In this document: one piece after another, positions 1-8,386 of the stretch
Layout of the letters: each line of letters begins with the position of its first letter
How positions within the stretch are numbered: the first letter of the stretch is position 1
From: Beggiatoa leptomitoformis
Lineage (GTDB): Bacteria > Pseudomonadota > Gammaproteobacteria > Beggiatoales > Beggiatoaceae
NCBI RefSeq assembly: GCF_001305575.3
Contig: NZ_CP012373.2
Coordinates: 744,001 to 808,000, forward strand
Direction: 5' to 3'
Length of the DNA stretch: 64,000 nucleotides
The notes under the pieces: model-generated
What the model saw: the letters and a program-made list of their open reading frames with translations, nothing else
Databases searched by the model: none
Told to the model about the DNA's origin: nothing
Translations under genes and position numbers: made by a program

Positions 1-68
1 GTCCGTACTATTTTTGTAGGAAGTTCGCTGAAGGGGAAATGAAGGCTAAACGGGCGCGCTAATTTTAA

Positions 69-137
69 AACGGATGTATTATGGTAAAAAAACAGGTGTC
101 TAGCGCACTTTACATCCGTTACGGCTTAGACATCCTG
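69..137. other. Interleaved inverted repeats, possible H-type pseudoknot
   Basis: Two 10-bp complementary pairs cross each other. AACGGATGTA (69-78) is complementary to TACATCCGTT (111-120). CAGGTGTCTA (93-102) is complementary to TAGACATCCTG (127-137) apart from one bulged T. The order left1-left2-right1-right2 gives pseudoknot topology rather than nested hairpins. The site lies just 3' of the truncated hemoglobin gene, so on the minus strand it would be in that transcript's 3' end; on the plus strand it would follow whatever lies left of the window. Nothing else was recognised in bases 1-161. A functional RNA is inference; a decayed repeat is an alternative. Confidence 0.35.
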
Positions 138-161
138 TCTGATTAAGTGTTGACTATCAAT

Positions 162-566
162 TTATGTATTGCTGACTTCTTCTTTGTTCCGTAAAAAATC
201 AGCCGTTCGGAAAAAAGAGAGTTGCAACTCTTTTTGTAATTCCTCTGATAAGCCTATATCGCGCATTGCTTGATACATACATAGCAACCATTCATCACGC
301 TCTCTCTCACCAATCGCAAAGGGTAAGTGACGAGCGCGTAAACGCGGATGTCCATATTTTTCAACGTAGAAATTAGGCCCGCCCAACCAACCACTTAAAA
401 AATCAAACAAGACTTGTTTTACTGCGGACAAATCACGCTCGTGCATTGCCCGAATGGTCTGGGCTTCTGGCAATGTATCCATCAATTCATAAAAACGATT
501 GACGAGTTCGTGAATTTTAGGCTCACCACCTAAACGCTGATAGGGTGTTAAAATATTAAGTTGCAT
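162..566 (-). CDS. Group II truncated hemoglobin
   Basis: A 134-residue globin of the 2-over-2 truncated type, expected to bind heme and O2 or NO in the cytoplasm. The proximal His (F8) is His80 in the RARHLPF segment. The group II marker Trp (G8) is Trp93 in DEWLLCM, and Tyr26 in the B helix is in the position that contacts bound ligand. The GxP-like turn and the YGHPRLRARH stretch are typical of group II. The ATG start fits the family length. It lies 83 bp downstream of a nucleotidyl cyclase gene on the same strand with no strong terminator between, so cotranscription is plausible. Physiological role (NO detoxification or O2 handling) is inferred from the family. Confidence 0.93.
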   Translation of the reverse strand: MQLNILTPYQRLGGEPKIHELVNRFYELMDTLPEAQTIRAMHERDLSAVKQVLFDFLSGWLGGPNFYVEKYGHPRLRARHLPFAIGERERDEWLLCMYQAMRDIGLSEELQKELQLSFFRTADFLRNKEEVSNT

Positions 567-649
567 AATTAAATTCTACAGTTAGCAATATTAAGTTAGA
601 TAACATTTAATAAAGACAGAACAAATGTAAACGTTATCTAAAATCTATT

Positions 650-2512
650 TTAAGAAGACGGTTTCAAACTGATACGGTATAAAGTATGTGATTCTTGAAT
701 ACCCTTGAGTCTAGCGGTAAATGCGTTGACAGTTAGGTCAGTACAGGTATCTAGCCATGCTTGTGCGGCTTGATAAATCACGGCGGATAAAATAATGTCA
801 TCCCCTTCGCCTATTCCTTGTACTCGAGCAGCAAGATTAACAGTAGAGCCAAAATAATCCAGTTTTTCGTTAAGATTTAACGCAATACACGCCCCTTTGT
901 GTAACCCCAGTTTAATGATTAACTGCTCTTCTACACTATGATTTTGATTATAGCTAGTAAAGCCCCGTAAAATATCAACACTGGCTTGTACGGCTTCAAG
1001 ATGGTCAGTAAAAACTGCCATGACTGCATCCCCGATGGTTTTTACCACCCCACCATGATAACGCGCAATGATGGTTGTCATGATGTCGAAATGTGCTTGC
1101 ACCAACGCAAATGCGCTCGCATCGCCGCGTTTTTCATATAATTCCGTAGAACCTTTAAGGTCAGTAAATAACAGGGTGATGTTAGAAATACCCAGTTGCA
1201 CACCGGGGCGCAACACTTCCGAGCTAAATAAATCGCGGAAATCTTGTAACGTTGTTACCAATGCAGCCGTTGCAATACGCCCCTGATAATCCATTTTTTC
1301 AATTTTTAAGATTTGCCAATCGTCTTGTATATTCTCTATTTCTACGTGTAAAGAAGAGGCAAAACGTTGTGTATGCCGTAGCGGAAAAGCCTCGCCTAAG
1401 GTGAGTTTGAGTGTTTCAATCGCTTGTTTATCATCAATACCATCGGTGACGTACCCTTGTAAATCACCTTGCATCGTAGGACTGGTAAAACGATACATTC
1501 CTTCAGGTAAATCTAACTGCACAGTGCGTTGTTCTTGCGGGTCCATCGTCACTTGCGCCCAAATATGAGGCGTTGCAGCAGGGCTACCCGCGCAATAACT
1601 AGCCGTGTCTAATGTACGCCATTGCGGTTTGGGTCTAAAAGTAACTTCTACATTTTGTTCAAATTGCGCATCGTATTGAATATTGCAGGCAGTACAATGG
1701 GCTGTTGGCGAGAATTCGATAAGTCGTGAAGTATGTTTACCCGCACCCCGACAACTAGGACATAAAATATCCCAGCTCATTTCTAAAAACCCCTGCTTGG
1801 TGGCTAAGAGACAAAAACGTAATACGTCCATACGCGGTAATTTGTAATAATCCGCAATTTCAAACGGGCGAAGGATAAAAACTTTTTTATCTGGCGCAGT
1901 GCAAACATATTCAGCCACGTTAGCAGGAATGATGCTATTAGGCATGAGCGTTTCCCATGCTTGTTGTAAGGCTTTTATTTTCTCTTGGGTTTCTGTAGCG
2001 GGTTGAAAAAAAACATCTGTCGTTACAGTTTGATGAGACGGTAGTCGCTTATCAATATCTTTATAAATAGCAACAACTTTATCTAATTCATTCTGAACAG
2101 ATTTTTTTAAAGGCAGGAGATATTTTCCAACATAGTAATATCGGCAGGTTAATAAACAACCGCCCGTCGCTTTATTCGTTAGTTGCCATTCACCGCGAAA
2201 ATATCGAAATAGCCCTTTTGAATATGCCCGTTCTACAGAAAACGTATGCGGTGGCAACCATTGATAAGGGATTTCTTGATAAGCTTCTTTAAGCCATCCA
2301 TCAGATGATTCTACATAAATCAATGAACCACCTTGTACTTTGGGAACAAATGTATATTTTAAGGGGGATAAACCAATTTTTTTGTCGATAATGTCAGTAT
2401 TAATAATATAACGCCATAATTGCGACGCATCATGCTGTAAGTTAATTTGTGCTTCTACATAATGGGCTTTTTCACGCAGGCGTTTAATTGCATTCAGTGT
2501 AACAGGCGGCAT
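650..2512 (-). CDS. Class III adenylate/guanylate cyclase with START-like and zinc-ribbon regions
   Basis: A 620-residue soluble protein. The C-terminal third (about 440-615) is a class III nucleotidyl cyclase catalytic domain: the first metal Asp is in LLFTDLKGST and the second in TIGDAVMAVF, followed by the FGSTVNLAARV segment. Substrate (ATP or GTP) cannot be fixed by reading. The N-terminal 150 residues look like a START/SRPBCC-type ligand pocket. Around 250-280 two CxxC pairs (CPSC and CTAC) suggest a zinc ribbon. No transmembrane segment is seen, so the input is probably a cytoplasmic ligand. This architecture resembles the DUF5939-type cyclases. It may share a transcript with the downstream hemoglobin gene. 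ATG start, no better internal start. Confidence 0.9.
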   Translation of the reverse strand: MPPVTLNAIKRLREKAHYVEAQINLQHDASQLWRYIINTDIIDKKIGLSPLKYTFVPKVQGGSLIYVESSDGWLKEAYQEIPYQWLPPHTFSVERAYSKGLFRYFRGEWQLTNKATGGCLLTCRYYYVGKYLLPLKKSVQNELDKVVAIYKDIDKRLPSHQTVTTDVFFQPATETQEKIKALQQAWETLMPNSIIPANVAEYVCTAPDKKVFILRPFEIADYYKLPRMDVLRFCLLATKQGFLEMSWDILCPSCRGAGKHTSRLIEFSPTAHCTACNIQYDAQFEQNVEVTFRPKPQWRTLDTASYCAGSPAATPHIWAQVTMDPQEQRTVQLDLPEGMYRFTSPTMQGDLQGYVTDGIDDKQAIETLKLTLGEAFPLRHTQRFASSLHVEIENIQDDWQILKIEKMDYQGRIATAALVTTLQDFRDLFSSEVLRPGVQLGISNITLLFTDLKGSTELYEKRGDASAFALVQAHFDIMTTIIARYHGGVVKTIGDAVMAVFTDHLEAVQASVDILRGFTSYNQNHSVEEQLIIKLGLHKGACIALNLNEKLDYFGSTVNLAARVQGIGEGDDIILSAVIYQAAQAWLDTCTDLTVNAFTARLKGIQESHTLYRISLKPSS

Positions 2513-2684
2513 AACTGTCTATTAGCTCAGTAAGGAGTGATAAATCGGGAAAGGCATATATCATGCCTGATGCGTAAAAACCATAAATCGTTCGAATAAT
2601 AGGTGTTCTTTATTAAAAATGCTAAATGCGTAAAGCATTGTTATGGGGCGTGTCAGCAAAGAACACCATTAGATAATGCAAGAT

Positions 2685-2719
2685 AAAAAATTTCCCCGCG
2701 ACTCTCGTCAACAGGGGAA
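2685..2719 (-). terminator. Rho-independent terminator of the CHASE-PAS kinase gene
   Basis: On the minus strand a TTCCCC/GGGGAA stem (2714-2719 with 2692-2697) is followed by a run of six T (complement of 2685-2690). It lies downstream of the kinase gene and upstream of the cyclase gene, separating the two. The rest of the 2513-2831 gap shows nothing recognisable. Confidence 0.7.
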
Positions 2720-2831
2720 GTTTTCTCTCACAAAAAGGATTTACGTTTTTATCCCTCTGTTATTAAATAAGAAGAGTAGAAAGCGGTTACGTTCTACCGC
2801 TGTACTACCATAGATTCTTTATAAGTGCGCA

Positions 2832-5800
2832 TTACCCCATGTACGGTTGAATTAAATTAGCTAACTCATCTAATTGAAATTCTTTAACCATTTCACGCGC
2901 ATGACGCACAAATGGACGTAATTTATGCTCTTGTACTTCAATCTCGTCTAACTTATCAAATAAACCATTTAAATCGCCCATCATGGCTAAATCGTGCAAA
3001 TAGTGCGCTAATTCAGCACTGAGCGGAATAATTGCTTTAGCATCAAAAACGTCTTGTGTTTCAGCGTCTGTTACGATGACTTCATAATCCCAAACGAGTT
3101 GTAATTGTGTTTGTAATACACTTAATAATTCATTTTCCCGCACAGGCTGTGGAATAAACGCGGTACAACCCGCTTGTTTGCTATCAACTTGATGACGCTC
3201 AAATACACTTGCGGATACGGCAACTATTGGGGTGTTATAAAAATCAGGCAATGTTTTTAAATGACGCACGGCTGTCAGCCCATCCATGATAGGCATTGCC
3301 AAATTCGTAAAAATAAGGTCTGGATGTAAGGCAATAGCTTGTTTTATCGCGTCTTCACCATTTTCTGCCTCGAATATTTCAAAGCCCAGTGGCTTAAGTA
3401 GCTTACTCAATACTTGCCGATTTTGTTCTTTATCATCAACAACTAATAATCGGCGACGTTGTCCTGTGTAGCCTAAAATACGCGGTTGAACTTTATCACG
3501 CGCATTGACTAGGGTTACGCTGGGTAATTGGAGTGCAAACCAGAATGTACTGCCTTGTCCTAATTGACTATCAACATGTAATTCTCCGCCCATCATTTCA
3601 ACTAAACGTTTCGTAATGGTTAGCCCTAATCCTGTGCCTTGTGCTTTAAAGCGTTGCTCACCTGTTTGACGGAAAGGTTGAAAAATATGTTCTAAATCTT
3701 GTTCGGCAATACCTACGCCCGTATCTTCAATTTGAAAGCGTAAAAACTGTTGTTCGTCATAGCCAATTTTAAGAATTACATGTCCTTGTTCAGTGAATTT
3801 AATCGCATTGCTTAATAAATTGAGTAGAATTTGGCGCAAGCGTTTTTCGTCCGCTTTAATTCCTTGTGGCTGTTGTGTGACGGCCTGATAAGTAAAAACG
3901 ATATTTTTTTGGCGGGCGCGAACGGTAAATAAATCAACAATGCTGGATAAAAACTCTTGCAAATCAAATTCTACAGGGGCTATTTCAACTTTATTGGCTT
4001 CAACTTTTGCAAGGTCTAATACGTCGTTGATAAGCGTCAGCAGATAATCACCGCTGTGTAAAATAATATTCACACCATCACGTTGTTCATCAGTCAAGGT
4101 ATTATCTTTTAACAAAATTTGTGCATAACCGAGAATGCCATTGAGTGGTGTACGGAGTTCATGACTCATATTGGCTAAAAAGGTGCTTTTGGCATAGTTG
4201 GCAAATTCAGCCGCATTCTTCGCCTGTTGTAGTTCTGTTTGTTGTTGTTTAATATCACTAATATCATGAAGAATGCCTGCAAATTTTTGCTGGTCACCCA
4301 CTTCAAATTCACCCACACTGATTATTAGTGGAACGGCCGTTCCATCTTTACGCCGTCCAATGACTTCTCGTCGTGTGCCAATAATGCAATGTTCACCTGT
4401 TTCTCGATAGTGTTGTAAATAACCATCATGTTTCTCTGCATATTCAGGCATCATCAGGATGATGATATTTTTATTGATGAGTTCATAAGTTGCGTAATCA
4501 AACATTTTTTCTACAGCGGGATTACAGGATTCAATAATGCCGTAGTTATTAATCACGACAATGGCTTCGCCTGCGGTTTCAAAAATTGCGCGTAATTGTT
4601 GTTCACGTCCTTGTAATGCTTTATTGGTTTCTTGTAAGCGTTGTTCTGCCAATAAACGTTCAGTAATATCTTCAGCCGTACCCAACATGCCAATAACGTT
4701 ATTATCTGTGTCATGTAACGGGATTTTATTTGTTTCTAACCAGCGTGCAGCCCCCTCTGCTGTTACAACTGTTTCAATAATATGCAGTTGTGCGGTATTA
4801 CTTTCCATCACTTGTTGGTCTAGTTGACGATAATATTCCGCTTGATTTCGCCAAGGCATATCATCATCCGTTTTGCCTACAATATCTCTGGGGTGGCATT
4901 TAGCCAGTTGCGCTACTACTTGATTACAACCTAGAAAGCGATATTCTCGATCTTTCCAGAAAACCATTTGTGGAATACTATCAATGACACAACGTAGTAT
5001 TTCCTCTTGTTTACGGAGCATTTCCTCATTTTTTTTCTGTTTGCTAATGTTGCGGACAATAGAAACAATATGTCCTGTTTGCTCTGGTTGATGAATATAT
5101 TGCAAGGTTGCTTCTACAGGAATAAGCCTACCTGTTTTGTGATACATCATCCCTTGTTGAGTTAATGCCCTTTGTTCCCCTGTGAGAAGCGGATGAATTA
5201 AAACCTTAAAATTATCAATTTGATAATTAACTGCCAATTGGTTGGGCAACATTTGCATCAATTCTGCTTCTGAAAAACCAAACTCATTAATAGCACTTTG
5301 ATTCACATAGATTAAAGCCAGTGTGTTCGGGTCAGAAATAAATACGCTATCAACCGTCATATCCAAGATGGTTTTAAACTGTTGCAGGCTTGTGTTGGCT
5401 TTATCAACTAATAATTTATTGTGTCGCAGAGAGATAAGCAGATGTTGCGTATTTATCAACGACCATGCGACCAACAGCAGAAGAAAGCTAACAATAACTC
5501 CACCAGCAAGGAGAACAGAAGGTACTTTACTATTAAATAAAGCATCAAAACTGGGTTGGGTTGTGAATGTAAATAACCATGTTTGCCCATGAACATACAT
5601 ATAACGATTTTCTACCAGACCTGCGTTAGTATTCTGCCCTGCTGATTGATATAACAGTGTTGTTGCTGTGTTATTAGTTACTTGATACAGTTTAAAAGCA
5701 ATTTGTTGCGTGTGTGCGGTCAACACACTATCCATCACATCTTGTAATTTGAACGTTGCTAAGAGCAATCCTGCTAAAGCAGATTGTCTATCTGCACGGG

Positions 5801-6452
5801 TTTTTATCGAAGCCCCACGTTGATAAATAGGCAAATATATAATAAAATCAGAATATTGTTCATCTTGTGGATTGGCTACTTGATAAGCACTTAATGTAAC
5901 GAGTCCTGTATCACGGGCTTGATGAATAGCCAATTGTTGTTGTGGGTCATTGAGCAAGTCATAACCCAATAGTTTCATAAAATCGGAGGGCGGGTCTATG
6001 TAGAGAATTGGCGCGTATTCGTCACGTTCACCCGTAGGCTGAATCATGTAATAAGGGAAGGTATTTGCACGCACTTGTGCAAGATAAGTCTCTTTTTTTG
6101 CCCCTAGAATATAAGGTGCATACCCCTGCATTTTAATCCCTAAATAATTGTTATTATTAACATCTAAGTATCGTAAATAGTTACGCCATTCCCCCAACGT
6201 TATCGTCTCAGAAGAAGCAAATAAGCCAGCGCGGCTCAATAATGCCGCCTGATAGTTTGCCATTTTCTCCTGAATGGCATGTTCTATCCGCTCAATTTGA
6301 GATGCGAATTGACTATGCATCGTTTTATCAATGCCCCGCTGGGTAATAAACCAAATCCCCGCAGTAAACAAAAAAGAAACGCAGGGAATAGCCCAGAGAA
6401 AAGAGTATTTATTTAATGGCTTAGGGTAAAATAACGATTTCACAAAATACAC
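2832..6452 (-). CDS. CHASE-PAS hybrid histidine kinase with a degenerate receiver
   Basis: A 1206-residue inner-membrane sensor kinase. A TM helix near 20-38 and another near 312-332 bracket a periplasmic CHASE domain (about 70-310, with YLGIKMQGYAP). Three PAS domains follow (about 355-470, 485-610, 620-735). The HisKA phospho-acceptor His is near 762 in MSHELRTPLNG, and an HATPase domain follows with GTGLGL. The receiver (about 1005-1120) keeps the acidic pair in LLVVDDKEQNR, but the phosphorylated Asp is Asn1050 (IFTNLAMP, codon AAT at 3303-3305) and the conserved Lys is Gln1102 (FIPQPV). A helical tail common in such kinases ends the protein. The output partner is unknown. The kinase half looks intact, so signals probably pass to a separate regulator. 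Confidence 0.93.
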   Translation of the reverse strand: MYFVKSLFYPKPLNKYSFLWAIPCVSFLFTAGIWFITQRGIDKTMHSQFASQIERIEHAIQEKMANYQAALLSRAGLFASSETITLGEWRNYLRYLDVNNNNYLGIKMQGYAPYILGAKKETYLAQVRANTFPYYMIQPTGERDEYAPILYIDPPSDFMKLLGYDLLNDPQQQLAIHQARDTGLVTLSAYQVANPQDEQYSDFIIYLPIYQRGASIKTRADRQSALAGLLLATFKLQDVMDSVLTAHTQQIAFKLYQVTNNTATTLLYQSAGQNTNAGLVENRYMYVHGQTWLFTFTTQPSFDALFNSKVPSVLLAGGVIVSFLLLLVAWSLINTQHLLISLRHNKLLVDKANTSLQQFKTILDMTVDSVFISDPNTLALIYVNQSAINEFGFSEAELMQMLPNQLAVNYQIDNFKVLIHPLLTGEQRALTQQGMMYHKTGRLIPVEATLQYIHQPEQTGHIVSIVRNISKQKKNEEMLRKQEEILRCVIDSIPQMVFWKDREYRFLGCNQVVAQLAKCHPRDIVGKTDDDMPWRNQAEYYRQLDQQVMESNTAQLHIIETVVTAEGAARWLETNKIPLHDTDNNVIGMLGTAEDITERLLAEQRLQETNKALQGREQQLRAIFETAGEAIVVINNYGIIESCNPAVEKMFDYATYELINKNIIILMMPEYAEKHDGYLQHYRETGEHCIIGTRREVIGRRKDGTAVPLIISVGEFEVGDQQKFAGILHDISDIKQQQTELQQAKNAAEFANYAKSTFLANMSHELRTPLNGILGYAQILLKDNTLTDEQRDGVNIILHSGDYLLTLINDVLDLAKVEANKVEIAPVEFDLQEFLSSIVDLFTVRARQKNIVFTYQAVTQQPQGIKADEKRLRQILLNLLSNAIKFTEQGHVILKIGYDEQQFLRFQIEDTGVGIAEQDLEHIFQPFRQTGEQRFKAQGTGLGLTITKRLVEMMGGELHVDSQLGQGSTFWFALQLPSVTLVNARDKVQPRILGYTGQRRRLLVVDDKEQNRQVLSKLLKPLGFEIFEAENGEDAIKQAIALHPDLIFTNLAMPIMDGLTAVRHLKTLPDFYNTPIVAVSASVFERHQVDSKQAGCTAFIPQPVRENELLSVLQTQLQLVWDYEVIVTDAETQDVFDAKAIIPLSAELAHYLHDLAMMGDLNGLFDKLDEIEVQEHKLRPFVRHAREMVKEFQLDELANLIQPYMG

Positions 6453-6548
6453 TCAAGCAAAAATTTTAAAATAAAATTAAAGTGTTAGTATAACTAATTT
6501 AACACACTGATTTTAATTGCTAATAATTTATAACTAAGCAATCTACAG

Positions 6549-6570
6549 GCACAGTTAATTAAAACTGTGC
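6549..6570. terminator. Hairpin between lysozyme-like and kinase genes
   Basis: GCACAGTT and AACTGTGC form an 8-bp perfect stem with a 6-nt loop in the gap between two minus-strand genes. There is no T-run on either side, so it may be a weak terminator or a processing or pausing hairpin. Confidence 0.3.
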
Positions 6571-6653
6571 TACCACCTTACACCTTTTAGGATTGATAAT
6601 GTCTATCGCCTAATTCAATAGCAATTTATCATCCTCTTCCTCTTGCAACCCTA

Positions 6654-7331
6654 TCACTTCCAACCTTGCAATTGAAACCAACCAGCTCGATTTAAAACAT
6701 CTTTAGAATAGTCTTTACCCGTTGTATTTGCATCAATGTCTTGTCCGCCATTAATAGCATTCAACGTTGCGGTTGCACCACCGTTATATGCGGCTATGGT
6801 TGCACGCAATAAATCCGCATCGCGTAAATTCACCCGTTGTTGAAAAAAACGTCTTGACTCATCTAATACTTTACACGCATACAAAATATTCTCACGCGGT
6901 GATTGCCAATTACCAACACGGGCAAATTCATGCCAATCATAATCAATTTGCATCAAACCGCGTCCATACCCCCCACCATCTGGTGGTTCTGGCGTTGTAC
7001 GTCCACCCCGTGGCGCACGACGAGCAAAATCACCCCGTCCAGCAGGTGTTGGTGGGGTTAATGCTAATCCCCAATGTGATTCACGCGACCCAATTCCCGC
7101 TAAAATAGCGGGGGTTAAAAACGGATATAAACGAACAGCTTCATTAATATATGTAATATATTTCTTCGCTTCCGTTAGCTGACGCAACATCGTTGTATTA
7201 TTTGAATCGTAAGTTGTTGGAAACCTACCTGCTTGCGTTGTTGGCGTACTTGTCGTTGGTGTAGTACTGGTCTCGCGCGAATCAAAAATTTTACGAAAAA
7301 AATTAAAAAACGGTGAACTGGGTTTGTCCAT
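6654..7331 (-). CDS. Goose-type lysozyme-like protein without signal peptide
   Basis: A 225-residue protein whose residues 65-225 match the goose-type (g-type) lysozyme fold, which cleaves peptidoglycan glycan strands. The catalytic Glu is Glu84 in GSRESHWG, and the GLMQID segment (Asp130) and TIAAYNGG segment follow in family order. A Gly/Pro/Arg-rich insertion (about 92-122) sits between the catalytic Glu and the GLMQ segment. The N-terminus is a short FF-rich stretch and a Thr/Ser/Pro linker; no cleavable signal peptide is visible. The start is supported by AAGGA 9 nt upstream. It lies 51 bp downstream of the MORN lipoprotein gene, probably in the same operon. Export through another route, or use as an effector, is inference. 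Confidence 0.82.
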   Translation of the reverse strand: MDKPSSPFFNFFRKIFDSRETSTTPTTSTPTTQAGRFPTTYDSNNTTMLRQLTEAKKYITYINEAVRLYPFLTPAILAGIGSRESHWGLALTPPTPAGRGDFARRAPRGGRTTPEPPDGGGYGRGLMQIDYDWHEFARVGNWQSPRENILYACKVLDESRRFFQQRVNLRDADLLRATIAAYNGGATATLNAINGGQDIDANTTGKDYSKDVLNRAGWFQLQGWK

Positions 7332-7382
7332 AATCGAGCATCCTTAGCCATAAAGGGAATATTAATAATTAAAACGTTTTGC

Positions 7383-7772
7383 TTAACGAATATTACAATT
7401 CACTTGATTAGTTGCATAGGCTTTAGTCAGTTTGCCATCTTGCCAGATGCCTTCCTTACGTGAGCCATTGATATACAACATCACACCAACCCCTTCAATT
7501 TTACCGTTTTTAAAACTACCACAATATCTATCCCCATCCGACCAAGTATATAAACCATACCCTTGTAACTCACCAACAGAAAACTGTCCTTTATACGTAT
7601 CCTTGCCAATTGCCGTTCCTGTGCCATGTGCTTTTCCGTCTTTACACTCACCCGTATAACGTCCATTCAAATAGGCATCGGCAACCCAACAACCTGAATG
7701 TGAAATTGTTTCTGTACATGCCACTAACAAAAATAACGCACAAACCATGCAATATTTATAAATCATCTTCAT
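7383..7772 (-). CDS. MORN-repeat lipoprotein
   Basis: A 129-residue exported protein. The N-terminus is a lipoprotein signal with lipobox LVAC (Cys19), so it should be lipidated and membrane anchored. The remainder is three to four MORN-type repeats (Y-x-G-x-(6)-G-x-G patterns such as YTGECKDGKAHGTG and YKGQFSVGELQGYG), which form a beta-ribbon used for membrane or protein contacts. A strong ribosome site, TAAGGAG, lies 8 nt before the ATG. It precedes the goose-type lysozyme gene by 51 bp, so the two may work together at the envelope. No enzymatic residues are seen. Confidence 0.82.
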   Translation of the reverse strand: MKMIYKYCMVCALFLLVACTETISHSGCWVADAYLNGRYTGECKDGKAHGTGTAIGKDTYKGQFSVGELQGYGLYTWSDGDRYCGSFKNGKIEGVGVMLYINGSRKEGIWQDGKLTKAYATNQVNCNIR

Positions 7773-8031
7773 TGGTCAAACTCCTTACCGTATTAAACGT
7801 TATGCCTACGTTATCCGTCGAACTTTATTTGTACCAACCATATTTTTTACCTGCATAACGCTTATGTGTTAAACATCCAATATTGCTTAAAGTAACATAA
7901 ACGTACATCACACAAAGTGGTTATAAAACCACAGGTGTGTGAATTTCTACACAATTACCTTATGCCTAACGGCTGTGTAGAATAGACAATTCTGTAGGCA
8001 GATGTACAGAATAAAACCACAGTGATGGATA

Positions 8032-8148
8032 ATGCGAATAAAAGCATTCTTCTCATTCATCGAAGAGTCGTTGACTCCACGAAATGATACCGCTTACAAA
8101 TTATCTTTTAAAAAAGGTCATCTCGTCATTGTCCATCGTGTACATTAA
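8032..8148 (+). CDS. Candidate 38-residue ORF, unrecognised
   Basis: An ATG-to-TAA frame encoding a small basic protein (MRIKAFFSFIEESLTPRND at its start). It contains no membrane segment or known motif. No convincing ribosome site precedes the ATG. A hairpin with a short T-run lies 90 bases downstream. It could be chance in an intergenic region; listed only because the gap is otherwise empty. Confidence 0.2.
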   Translation: MRIKAFFSFIEESLTPRNDTAYKLSFKKGHLVIVHRVH

Positions 8149-8235
8149 GTTAATGCGTTGATTTCAAAACGGCATATTATTTGCTGAACCTATTGCGACT
8201 GACTTAACCCCATTTTCGATAGTGTTCAATAAATA

Positions 8236-8264
8236 AACTTCCTCCCTTCAATTAGGGAAGTTTT
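8236..8264 (+). terminator. Hairpin with short T-run upstream of slt
   Basis: AACTTCC (8236-8242) pairs with GGAAGTT (8256-8262), followed by TTTT overlapping the stem end. On the plus strand it lies before slt, so it could end an upstream short transcript or act in the slt leader. Confidence 0.35.
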
Positions 8265-8386
8265 CCAGTGCTGATATACCCTTTTTCTTGACAGAAAGAA
8301 TGAGGGTGCGGTGGAATTCGGCGATTATCCTCATCAACGTTGGCACTACTTAATTCTTTAAAACTTAAATTTTGGATGTTTACCCC

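Larger units (their letters stand above)
7773..8386. other. Intergenic region between MORN gene and slt
   Basis: About 610 bases with divergent genes on either side. It holds the 38-codon candidate at 8032-8148 and a plus-strand hairpin at 8236-8262. No tRNA, known RNA or confident promoter was recognised. Confidence 0.5.
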
